A stretch of 64,000 bases of DNA from Patella vulgata. Taxonomy: Eukaryota > Mollusca > Gastropoda > Patellidae. Numbering within the stretch: the stretch's first letter is position 1; each line of letters starts with the position of its first letter. The position numbers and the translations under genes were made by a program. Positions 34,203 to 46,715 of the stretch are shown here, one piece after another. The notes beneath the pieces are model-generated. The model was not told where the DNA came from. It did not search any database and saw nothing but the letters and a program-made list of their open reading frames with translations. Location: NCBI RefSeq assembly GCF_932274485.2, contig NC_065883.2:75599839-75663838 (forward strand). Reading direction: 5' to 3'.

Positions 34203-34239
<37 letters not shown>

Positions 34240-34240
34240 A
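33965..34240 (+). mobile_element. SINE-A, head truncated
   Basis: From ACGCGCGCTCTGTATCATAA through the B-box-like GGTTTCGAATCCCC, the conserved middle and the tail to a long (CT)n run at 34201-34240. Confidence 0.82.
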
Positions 34241-34632
34241 ACCAGGGTAATTATATAACTGTTAAATTAAACAATGGATAACTCCTACATCTTAAATGAT
34301 TTATATAATTAGTAAATAATTATTATTATCTAATGATTTTTGTTTTGTGACATATATTGTGTAACCAATATATACATTGTTCTTTTATAATCAATATGAC
34401 ACTGTGCATTAGTCGTGTTTATGTTGTTATGATTTGAATTTCTTCATGCAATATTTGTAAATCGCCAGTAAGAATAAATGTCTCTTATATAGATACGTGA
34501 TGCTGGCTGTAAATAACACGATAGGTTAGCCTTTGGGACTGATTGTAAATCGCCATTGGGAATAAATGGGTTTTTTTAATATAGATACATTATACTGGCT
34601 GGAATTTGCACGGTAGGCCATAGCCCTTAGGA
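34241..34632. other. Tandem-like AT-rich stretch
   Basis: Two similar halves (AATCGCCAGTAAGAATAAAT and AATCGCCATTGGGAATAAAT) suggest an old local duplication. No gene. Confidence 0.45.
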
Positions 34633-34850
34633 CTGCGCTGTATCATACGGTCTGTCATTGAGTCAACTGGCTGGGTTTCGATTCACCGGTTGAACGTGAC
34701 AAGGAGTATGTCGCCTGTCTAACCTCGTGGGTTTTGTCCGGGTCCTTCGGTTTCCTCCAACTGCTAAAGACCCCTACGCGCAAGCGAATTATTAAAATAA
34801 AAAAAATAAACCATGTTAGTCCCGAAATGATCTTTCTAAACATGCTCGTA
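34633..34850 (+). mobile_element. SINE-A, decayed
   Basis: Recognisable from GCGCTGTATCATACGGTCTG to CCCGAAATGATC; tail lost. A SINE-B fragment in reverse orientation follows at 34862-34935. Confidence 0.7.
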
Positions 34851-35298
34851 CAGCGGCTCTAGTCTTCTTTTATATAGAATTCCAACCGCCAAGGGATCGT
34901 TTACGGTCACACCAATGTGTACACGGGACTTCGGAATGTATATGGTCAATTACAATCCAAGTAAAGAATCAATTACAATACAAGATAAGGGTTCAATTAC
35001 AATTCAAGTAAAGAAACAATTACAATTCGAATACAATGTAAGCAATTTGTTCTTACTGTTGTTCTTTAATGGTGAATATTGTAATTCAATCTGATAGTGA
35101 ATATTGTAATCCAGCTTGATGTTGAATATTGTAATTCAGCTTGGTGGTGAATATTGTAATTGAACTCGTGGTGAATATTGTAATTCAGCTTGGTGGTGTA
35201 ATTCAGTTTGATAGTGAATATCATAATTTAATTTGATGATGGATATCTTAAATTTAATTGAGATTTTATATAACAGTTTAAAATAAAAAATAAATGTT

Positions 35299-35304
35299 TT
35301 TATT
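35299..35304 (-). promoter_or_regulatory. Poly(A) signal AATAAA
   Basis: AATAAA on the minus strand, 22 bp after the stop codon of the cubilin-like gene. It implies a very short 3' UTR; other AT-rich candidates lie further on. Confidence 0.4.
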
Positions 35305-35326
35305 AATAAATTGACACTTGTTCGTA

Positions 35327-35431
35327 CTAACTGGTATAAGTTAGCCTGAACACGGGTGCGTTACTGGAACCAGTTGAAACATATTTAACATAAGCTGTAT
35401 TCGATGTCGTCGTCATGCTGGCAACATCAGT
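35327..35431 (-). CDS. Exon 20: end of CUB 10 and stop
   Basis: TDVASMTTTSNTAYVKYVST to FRLTYTS and TAG. Acceptor TTTTCAG, phase 0. Identical in protein to 6829-6933. Confidence 0.9.
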   Translation of the reverse strand, partial: TDVASMTTTSNTAYVKYVSTGSSNAPVFRLTYTS

Positions 35432-38421
35432 CTGAAAACATAATAAAAAATATAGGTTGGTTACTTAGTAACATTTTTCTGTCCAGGTTAGAGTCTCTGG
35501 ATGCCATTAGCTGTATTCTTAATAGCCCCCCCCCCCTCATTATATACAGATTTTGAAATACTTACATCACCACAGTATCTGCCGAATGTTGGTGTTGATG
35601 ACAACGCATTGTTACCATTGTAGACGGACACGTAATTGTTGGAACAATCGGCCACGCCTATTACACTTAACATTGTAAATGTTAATGTTATCGTTCTCCC
35701 TGCTGGTACAGTTATCGACCATTGACACGTCTGCACATCCGAGAAATTTCCTGGAAAATTTGGACTGGTCAGACTTCCGTTTATTCCCGTCAGACTACCT
35801 CCACATCCCAAACCTGAAATATCAACAAACAGAGTTAATACAACCATCTCTTGCTAGATCGTATAAAACAGAGTTCATACAACCATCTCCAGCTCGATCG
35901 TATAAAACAGAGTTCATACAACCATCTCTAGCTCGATCGTATAAAACAGAGTTCATACAACCATCTCTAGCTCGATCGTATAAAACAGAGTTCATACAAC
36001 TATCGCTAGCTCGATCGTATAAAACAGAGTTCATACAACAATCTCTAGCTCGATCGTATAAAACAGACTTCATACAACTATCGCTAGCTCGATCGTATAA
36101 AACAGACTTCATACAACCATCTCCAGCTTGAGATAAAATAGAGTTTGTGTAAAAATGTTGAAGAACAATTAATGGACAACAAGGTCTTTTGAAAGAGCTA
36201 CCATACCCTGTATAATATACAGGAAAAACCCGACTGGACAATCTGAATGTACACCGTGAACAAATCCCGGAGCCAGTGTCATATACTAATAGGACCACCT
36301 GAAACTAGTACCGGTACTAGTAAATATATTGGTCTCACAGGCACTCTAATATATAGTCAAGCAGTAGTAAGAAGTTTTATTTTAATCCCTTCAAGTGCCT
36401 GTGATTGGTCTTTATAAACAAGTGTATATCCCTTATCAGCGGATGTTGAAGTAAATGTTAAATCATATCCCACTTACCAGCGGATGTTGAAGTGAATGTT
36501 AAATCATATCCCACTTACCAGCGGATGTTGAAGTGAATGTTATATCATATCCCAGTCTTCGTACAGATAAATCTGTTTTGAAATTTAGATAAATTTGATT
36601 GGTTGGAATAAAGACAGTATCAGGTAACGTTCTGCCACATAATTTAGCTATAACCCCGTCACTAGGACTCGACCCATTATGTATCTTAAATAATAAACAC
36701 ACATATCTTATAGTAAATATAATCATGGACCTTAAAATAATGTATATAAGGTCCACGATAAAACGTATCTTATAGGGGGACATATCTTTTAGTGATTAAA
36801 ATAAACACTTCTTATAGGAATGAACAAATGAAATGGAGTTTTATTTCACGTCAGTTACAACCTGGCTACATGGTGTTAATCAAAAAATTCTATATAAATA
36901 CCATTGTGTGTGGAGAGCTACTAAAACTGTTTATACTAGTCCCTAGCAACTATCTGTAGCTATGTGACACCCTAGAACTGTTTATACTAGTCCCAAGCAA
37001 CTATCTGTAGCTATGTAATACACTAGAACGGTTTATACTAGTCCCTAGCAACTATCTGTAGCTATGTGACACCCTAGAACTGTTTATACTAGTCCCAAGC
37101 AACTATCTGTAGCTATGTGATACATCAGAACTGTTTATACTAGTCCCTAGCAACTATCTGTAGCTATGTAATACACTAGAACGGTTTATACTAGTCCCTA
37201 GCAACTATCTGTAGCTACGTGATACACTAGAACTGTTTATACTAGCCCCTAGCAACTATCAGTAGCTATTAATAATCTTTAAGAGGCATTTAGTAACTGG
37301 GTAGAGCAATACACAAAAACACATACTTATGGAAAAACAGCTACTTATTTATTTGGGCGACGTTTCGAAGAGTATTCTTTCAACGTTATCAAGCTAATAC
37401 AGTAATGCAAGAATTATGAGATCAATATATACAGAAAACTATAACAACAATTCATGAAACCATACAGGACAACAACAAGTAGCTATGTGATACTCTAGAG
37501 CTGTTTATTGTATTCCCTAGGTCGTCACATGACCACATACTCAGTATTACATTGGTTACACTTATGACTCATTAAGATCCCCTACATACTGGGAAATGTC
37601 CTAGTAACACAAGATCACATGACCTGTCAGCTAGCCGATTAATAACCATAAAAGGAGATACCAACCTCTAGATAATCGTAGTTACAGCTGGAATGTGATT
37701 CGATAGAGAACCTGTTAAAATACAAGGCTAACGTTCTTCCTGCTGGTGCACTGATTCTAATATCACAGTCCAGATTAACAGGATAGTTTCCTGGATAACC
37801 CGGAGTAACAAGTTGACCGTTATCAGCTGTTATATTACGATTACAATCTATAAATAGACACAAAGAGGTTTTAACGATGGCAACTAGAGTGAGTACAAAT
37901 CATTAACAAAAGAATTCCTCTGTCAAAATGGTCACAAAGTCATGTGGGTCAATTTCCTACACCCGCCCCTCCCCGAGCGCTTTATATTGTAATACTGATG
38001 ATGTCCAGTAAAAATAACCACTGTTTGACAGATGGAATGTATTCCAAACATCTCTCAGGTATGATGGAATTCTACAATTTTCTTTCAATGGGGAGAAACA
38101 ACCTTCACAGACTCTACCCTCCTCCCCACCTATACCTCAGGTTCCACCCCCTTAAAACCTACTCTGAAAAGCGAGCAGAGTATTGTAAAAATAATAAACA
38201 AGAAATATATGTTATAGATATGCATATTGACTGAATTATGTGTCCTCTGGTTCCCTACCAATACTAAAGACCCCTATATGTTAGTCCGAAAATGAGCTAG
38301 TTTGTGAATGTTAACCCCATTTTTCTCTCTCACTGTTCAGCCACCAGGACTCCTGTGGTTTATTATCATTTCTCTCTCTCACTGCTCAGCCACCAGGACC
38401 TCCTGTTGGTTTATCATCATC

Positions 38422-38463
<42 letters not shown>

Positions 38464-38586
38464 CTCCCTCTCACTACTCAGCCACCAGGACCTCCTGTTG
38501 GTTTATCATCACCTCTCTCTCTCTCTCTCTCCCTCTCCCCTCACTACTCAGCCACCAGGACCTCCTGTTGGTTTATCATCATCACC

Positions 38587-38622
<36 letters not shown>

Positions 38623-41600
38623 ACACTCCCTCTCACTACTCAGCCACCGGGACCTCCTGGGTTTACCATAGATCATCATTTCTCTCCCTCTCAATGCTCA
38701 GCCATCAGGACTATGATGGGTTTACCATAGAGGGTAGAACAAACACAAATCTAATCAGAGAGACATGGGGTTTAATGTCCATTCAACACAAACTAGGAGA
38801 GCTTTAAGCACCCAATCCCCAAATCTAATAAGACAAAATAACTTACTACCTGCTACCATATATGAGAGTTGGAATCCTGGTGACCTTGACCCTGCTGGAA
38901 CATTGTAATCCACCATGATAACTCGACCAACCGAATCATATCCAGTGGGTATTGTTCTTCCACAATAATGTAGTGTCTGACCTGACACGCCCTAAAAACA
39001 AACATTCTACATTAAACACGCCTTAAAACACCCATTTTACAAACATTTTACAATATAGTGTTTGACCTCACATGGCCTAAAAACAAACATTTTACAATAA
39101 TATAGAGTTTGGCCTGACATGCCCTAATAAGGGACATTTTACAATAATAACACAATAAGGCCAATAAAATAAAATACATGTGTTTACCATTACTTGGTGC
39201 CACGAAATTGGGTCTGTCGATCGTAAAATCTTTGTTTTTTTATTAACATTTTATTTGTCTTAGGCGATGGTATGATCTATTTCCTAGCATTTCAAACTTA
39301 ATTACCGAGTAAAGTTCTTGAAAATAAAACTAAAATTTCAGTGTTGGATTTTGTCTAGAGAAAATCCCACCCAAACCGAGTTACAGGGCCTCGAGTCTGA
39401 GAATTTGGCTAAAAAAGACTCTGTCGGGTAAGTCTAAATACAGGTATATCTTATTTTGGCTTTATGTTTAAATAGTACATACTTTTAAAGATACATTATG
39501 GGAGATAAGATAAAGAGATGGCAGTTCTCGCTATAATAGTTAAAAACTAGATAGTGTAAAGGCAATTTGCTTAAAATTTCAGTCAAATTGATCCAATATG
39601 AGCCGAGAAAGAAGCCGGTGAAAGTCTCGGTTATCATTACTAAAATCATTAATATAAACAGCATAGTCTCGATTATCCACTTTTTCTGATTTAATTATCT
39701 TTGACCGTTAGCGGCATATAGGAATCTAATCCAGCCTACACCGAAGGCTAGCCTTGACATCGAGCGTTTATTATGGTCTGGATAAGTTAATTAATGTCTA
39801 ATTGATAATTTAGATAACATTTCAGGCCTAAAGAAAGACTTGTAATAAGCAGATTTTGCTCTTGCATAATGCATGTTTAACTTTTTGAAATATAGATGAA
39901 ATTTCTGGCTTGTGATTTTAACGAATATCGTTAATATAGTATTCAAACTCTTAATTACGTAGTTCCACAGGGTGGGTACCTGTTAATGAAATAGTTCCAC
40001 AGGGTAACTGTTAATAAATTAGCACCACAGAGTACCTGTTAATGAAATAGTTCCACGGGGTACCTGTTAATAAAATAGTTCCACAGGGTACCTGTTAATG
40101 AAGTAGTTCCACAGGGCACCTGTTAATAAAGTGTTACAACTTACCAAAGGTGAATCTCGGAACTGTACATATTCTTGAAGGCAGTTTGGATTAGTGGCTA
40201 GACGAATGTTTGTAAACTTCAAACGGATTTTTTTATTGTTGTCACCTGAATCAATGACCCAGCGACATCGTGCCATCTGTCCTACTGGACTAGGGTAGTT
40301 CGGAGAGCTGATTATCTGTGAAACATTGGATGCAAACAAAGTGCCGCCACATAGAGCTGTAATATAATATTACATGTGTTTAACATACATTTAAATGGTA
40401 ACAAAATATCTAAATGGTGAAATTATTCAAATTAAAATGGGTATTTTTAAAAGATGAAGTAGTAGTACGTAGTGGAGAAACTCATATTCCCCTCAGTGTT
40501 TCATTTGATTAGAGCTAATTCCACTAAACACTTCTTTAATGGAAGCAAATTTCTGTTCCAAATTATGACTGGTCAATAGTCTGATCAACAACCAAAAGCT
40601 AACTGCTTAACAATATGATTACGCTTTAAACAAAGCTCCAAATTGGACGTTACGTCATAACTTAGGATTTTATTATGCCCAATTAACCAGTGCATAGCAG
40701 AATATTGCAGAAAAACTAATTGTGTGACAAACGAGGCTATCAACAATACTGTTTATAGTAGGGTGGCCCATGTACTCTACAGAAATAAAGTCCACTGCTG
40801 ATCGTTCGAGACTACCACTGAAGCGTACACATTCGCCGTGCCGAGACCAACTTTCTGACAGTATGATACTATAAATAGCCATGGCACGTGCAATTCTCTA
40901 CAAATCTATCAACTATTACAGCCGTAAAAAATTTATTGTTGACGATTTTGAATAGCAGTGAAATTAAGCTTCTTGGTTATTACAGCAGATTTAGAAATTA
41001 CGTTCGTTTCATTTTTTAAATCGCTTTATCATTAACTGTACCGTTAAGAGCGGCATCTTTTGGTTTAGTACAAATAATATCTCTGAATCACTCGGGTTAG
41101 ACAGGAACATGATACTAGCAGTAGTTTCATTTTACTTTTACAAGGTTCTTAAAACGATTGTTGAGCTACCTAACGTGCTTATTTCTAAATTCAATTTCTT
41201 GTTCTAGCTTTCTGTTATGTTTCGTAAAAAAGTAGTCTTGATTATCCCGACCTGTCAATCAGACGTAGAATGGTCGATAGACTGGTTAAGCGAGACTGAT
41301 TTCAAAACAAGGGCACGTAACCTATCTTTTACTCAAAAGTGTCTGGATGTTATGGACGACAATTGGAACCAGTTTTCAGTCTATTTTTTGTAGATGATTA
41401 ATGGTCATAGCTTATTAAGTACAACATGATCGTTTATTTAGTGACTATAATTGTGTGAAACTGATTTGAGGCTTGGCATATATATCAATAATGTGGCGTA
41501 ATTGTCGAGATATATGGAGATATATGGAGATATTTATTTATGGTGGGTCACCCTATTTATAGACGAACAACATTTTCATCATTTTTAATACCTTAAATCA

Positions 41601-42515
41601 CTGTCCAAAGTTTTAGGGAAGACCCCAGATTAAACGAAGGGCTGTCATGTTGCTGTACTTGGGATAGATTTGATTGAACGGGAAGAATAGACACACTCCC
41701 TCAAAAGCTCAAGTATCAGAAGCCAATCCAGCAATGGCCAAAGAGGGATTTCTCGGGCCATTGCTTCAGGAATATGGGAGAAACTGGGCTACATGCAAAA
41801 CAAAACCAACAAAACAAACCTGCGGAAAAGATAAACCTGTGGACATTGCAAATATCAAATCAAGTAAATGGGTATGCGGATCAGTCGGAAGCGTCAATTG
41901 GAAGACTGTATGATATAAATAGTATTACCGTTTCTCTGTCCGTATGTTGCGTTAAATCCTCTTGCTGTGACACTACCGTCTGTATGGAATATAACGTACA
42001 GGAAGTTGGATGTAGCAACTATAGATGGTGGTAAGTGTATTACCACAATATATACCAATTAACGGATCATCATCACTCATGCCATCAAACACCTGGTAAC
42101 AGAAAAGAAATAAAATGAAATGGAATTTTACGTCCTACTGTTCTGCTCCGACTGGGCTAACGAAGACGGCCATATGCCATACATTGTGCTATGCGGGAAA
42201 TTTTGCCCAGATAGCGGCACTATGGCCTATCTTATATCAAATTCCAACTGCCAAGAGTTCTTTTACGTGCACGCCAATGTGTACCATCCAAATGGCTATA
42301 CGTTGTCCCTTGCCAGCCCCCTGGCAGATGAACTGTCTCGGCCAACACCGGGATCGAACATGTGAACTATAGGTTACCAAGCCAATGTCCTACTCACTGA
42401 GTCACTGTGGCTCCAACTGGTAACAGTGAAAACGTTATAGTATCTTGTAGGGTTTATAGTTTATGATCGTTGAATACCCTATAAACTACAATATTGTGCA
42501 AGTTGAATTTCTGAT

Positions 42516-42552
<37 letters not shown>

Positions 42553-45500
42553 TAGATTGGGTTTAACGTGCACTCGGTACAAACTAGGCCATTTCGGGGT
42601 TAAAATATGATTTCATTTTATTTCAATAATTCGCTTGCGCGTAGGGTCTTTAGCAGTGGGAGGAAACCGGAGGACCCGGAGAAAATCTACGAGGTTGGAC
42701 AGGCAACCCTACTCCTTGTCACGTACAACCGGGGAATCGAAACCACGCCAGTTAACTCAATGATAGCCCTCATGGTACAGCGCGCGCACGTGCTAGCCAT
42801 TCGGCCAGCACTGGGAGGAAACCAGGGGACCCGGAAAAAACCCACGAACCTTAATACGAACCTTAATATAATCATTTCTACAATTTGTACTATTCTCTAG
42901 ATCCAGGCCTGTAATATTAAACATGGCGACCTTGTTCTCAGCAGCAATAATCGTCCATTTACAATCTAAAGCATTCTCATAGTTACCGTCACCATCGCCA
43001 TCAACAGATGATATGGCACCCTGGGTATCATTCAAGATACCGCCACATCCTTGCTTGACACCTACAGTCAAAATAAAAACAATATTCACTTGTCAATTCT
43101 TAGCAACAAGTATATCAACATGTACATTAAGTACTACCGAACGCCAAGAGGTCAGACAATCTATGCGTGCAACCTTTGACGTCACTGACGTCACCCAGGC
43201 TGCCGATTAGTGACACCCTCTCATTTTTGTATTTTTCAAGGAATCCAGTATTTCTCCAATAAGATCGAGTGTCTCTACTTTCCATACATACCAACATTGC
43301 TATACTTTTATTGGATAACCGTCCGATAAATACCTCTGTGGGAAAGCATCTTTAACGTCCACTTCCAGAGATAGTGATATCACAGACACATCTGCAGTTT
43401 AGTTAATTTGGCGCATGCGCATGGGTCTTTCATGTGGGAGTTAACCCACGACCTCCAAATCACATACGCCCTCACCAGAGCTCCAAACCATCTGTACCAG
43501 TCAGTTAGAGCTCAAACCATCTGTACCAGTCAGTTAGAGCTCCAAACCATCTGTACCAGTCAGTTAGAGCTCTAAACTTGACATCCTCCACGCTAGGCCA
43601 TCCCTACCCTCTATAAGTGTTAGCTTAGCATAATATATAGTTAACCCTAGCCCTAACCCTACACAAGAATTTATCAAACCCTAGCCCTAACCCTTAGTAA
43701 ATAAAATCAACTAATTATAAGAATCCCTAGCCCTAACCCCGGGATAGTGAAAAAAACCTCATTTTTAGAAAATCCAATCCTTAGTAGGAAACACAATAAT
43801 GTGAGAGCCTCAAATTTATTTCTTTTTTCTTCAGAACTCAAAATAGCAGAATACCACAATCGGCACCGAAGGAAGACCATCAGCGCCACCAACACCAAAA
43901 AACAGCGAAACAAACTTTGTATATCAATCTAATGTATTGCATGTATTTTTAATAAAACCAGGAAATATCACGAAGCAAATTTACATCATCCTAGGTCAGT
44001 GCTTATGTGGAGACTTGACCTCTACCCCAAATTCTTAAACCTAACCCTAGTTAATCCGCGGTTAGAATCTGTATTTGAATAGCCCTTCGATTAGGCCAAA
44101 AGTAAATAGTCTCCCATCTTATCAAGGCCTTCACCTAATACCCTGCATATTTCGGCAATAATTTCGATTGGGTACAAGCCCAACTTGTGAGCCTATCAGA
44201 TTCCGCGATCGTCCCGAATACCAAGTGTTGCGCTTCAAGCTAAAATGTCTACCTGTGATAATCGAGTAGCAAAGTTCTAGGTTCATTCAATGTCAAGGTT
44301 TCCGTGGAGGTCGCGATGTCACAACCTGATTGGACGCTACTGCTCACGTGTCTGTAGATAACATAGCTATAAGTTCGGGAATTGTGAAGTAAACAAGCAA
44401 CGGACGGATGTTGTAAAACTCGCAGTCGTTGCTTCAGGAACATGACAGTCTCACTGATTTCAAAAGTATCTTGACCCACCCCTCGAATTTAAATGGAATA
44501 AAATGTGGTATATTTACCATAACTTAAAGTATATTCTCCTGAGAAACCACCTCGAGTTAAAGATGAGTCCGTAACAAAATTAACGAACATCTGATTTCCT
44601 GTAGTATGTATCATGTCTGGCACCTGGTTACCACAGAAACGACCAATCAATGGAGAGTCCATTTCATCACCATCTCGTATCTCAACGTAATCGTTGAAAC
44701 ATGACGAGTGAGCCTGGATATCAAAAGTTCTAAATCTACAAATATAAATACAATAATACGTTTTATTTTATTTAAACTGTTTGTGTAGCCTGGCTTGTAT
44801 GAAATATTCCTTATATATATTTTACAAACCGGTAATCGTCATATACGGGATTGAGAAATGGGGTTTAACGTCCACTCGACACAAACTAAGTCATTTCAGG
44901 ACAAACATATGGTTCAATTTTTTTCAATAATTCGAAGACTATACTACATAAAGTTCTGACCACTTGTATTGGGAGGTCAGGGGTCGTTCGAGCGTTTATA
45001 GTGCATCGCACTCCAAGACGTCGCCGTAACAGATGGTTTTATTGGCTAATCCCTCACGCCATCAAGAACGCAGGTTATATAACAACTCTTCCAGATCCTA
45101 GTGGTGTAGTCTAGACAAACAAATCAGACTGAAACATTGAAAAGTTAGATATTGTTGGACACAGGTCCTGGAACAGAAAGTAAATTAATTTCTATATCGT
45201 TTGATTGAATTGTATAAGAAACTTGTAGTTTAAAAAAATTACTTGAGTTTGACAATTCTATTCTGTTGAACTGTGATGGTCCACGTACAGTTAGCGTTAT
45301 TGTGATATGGTGTAGGATGTGTTGGTGTCCGTATAAAACCGTGAGCTTCCGTATATACCCCACCACATACTATAATAACAATACATAATACCGTTAGCTT
45401 CCGTATATACCCCACAACATACTATAATAACAATACATAAATTAATTGTCCACATTAATTTCTTGAGCACATTAATTACGCTCTACATTACATCCTCGTG

Positions 45501-46669
45501 TTAATTACTTGCCCATATTACTTGCCCACATGAATTTCTTGACCATATTATTTGCCCACATTTACCCACATCCCATCCCCATATTAATTACTTGCCCATA
45601 TTACATCTCCATATTAATAACTTGGTCACAGTAATAAATCAATTGCCCCATTACATCCCCATATTAATTATTGGTCACATTAATTACTTGCCCACATTTA
45701 CTATTTACCCATATTAAAGATACATTATGGGAGATTAGATAAAGAGTTGACAGTTCTCACTATAATAGTTAAAGATACATTATGGGCGATTAGATAAAGA
45801 GCTGACAGTTCTCACTATAATAGTTAAAGATACATTATGGGAGATTAGATAAAGAGTTGACAGTTCTCACTATAATAGTTAAAGATACATTATGGGAGAT
45901 TAGATAAAGACCTGACAGTTCTCACTATAATAGTTAAAGATACATTATGGGAGATTAGATAAAGAGTTGACAGTTCTCACTATAATAGTTAAAAACTAGA
46001 TGATGTAAAGGCAATTTGCTGAACATTTCTTTCAAATTGGTCCACTATGAACCGTGAATTAAGCGTTTGCAATTTCCACCTAGCCTCGATCATCATTACT
46101 AAAGTCAGTACGATAAACAGCATAGTCTCGATTATCCATTTGTGCGTTTAATCGAGAAGGAAAGTTATGCAGTAAATCGGATCACAATCCACTTAAGATC
46201 GCAGGCTAGCGATGCCATCTAGAGTTGATTATGGTCTGGATAAGTTAATTAATGTCTAATTAATAATTTAGATAACATTTCAACCCTAAAGAAAGACCTG
46301 TAATAGACAGATTTAGCTCTTGCATAATGTAGGTTTAATATGATTAATACAATGACATCATTATTAATGTGACGTCATAATGTATGTTTAATGACATCAA
46401 TAACATGTTTTAGAGTATATCAAGTTGTACCTGATGCTTTGTAGGCCATTCTAAATCCTGTTCCTGTGATAAAAAAATCTGTTTTAAAGGTGAGTACCAT
46501 ATTACCCAGAGTACTGAATGGTTGAGGTGGTGTTGTACCACAGAATTTACCTAGAGATCTACCTGATGTATCATTACCTTCGTAAGCTGATATAGCATCA
46601 AACTGACATGATAAACCACCTGTAATTACCAGAAATACAATCAAGTCATAGTTATATTTCTTATTGACC

Positions 46670-46715
<46 letters not shown>

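Larger units (their letters stand above)
35025..42270. repeat. Right arm of the large inverted duplication
   Basis: Reverse complement of positions 1 to about 7258. The match covers exons, introns, VNTRs and older SINEs. It is interrupted by insertions private to one arm and by VNTR length differences. The left arm runs off the window, so full arm length is unknown. Confidence 0.9.

Noticed and set aside
35679-36298. 150- and 158-residue repeated frames
   Set aside because: They arise from the 39-bp minisatellite (13 codons per unit) and from the antisense of a CUB exon.
1-42270. Artefactual palindrome from a single foldback read
   Set aside because: Such artefacts give identical arms; here each arm has its own transposon insertions, VNTR lengths and substitutions. 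Haplotype misjoining remains open and is noted as a check.
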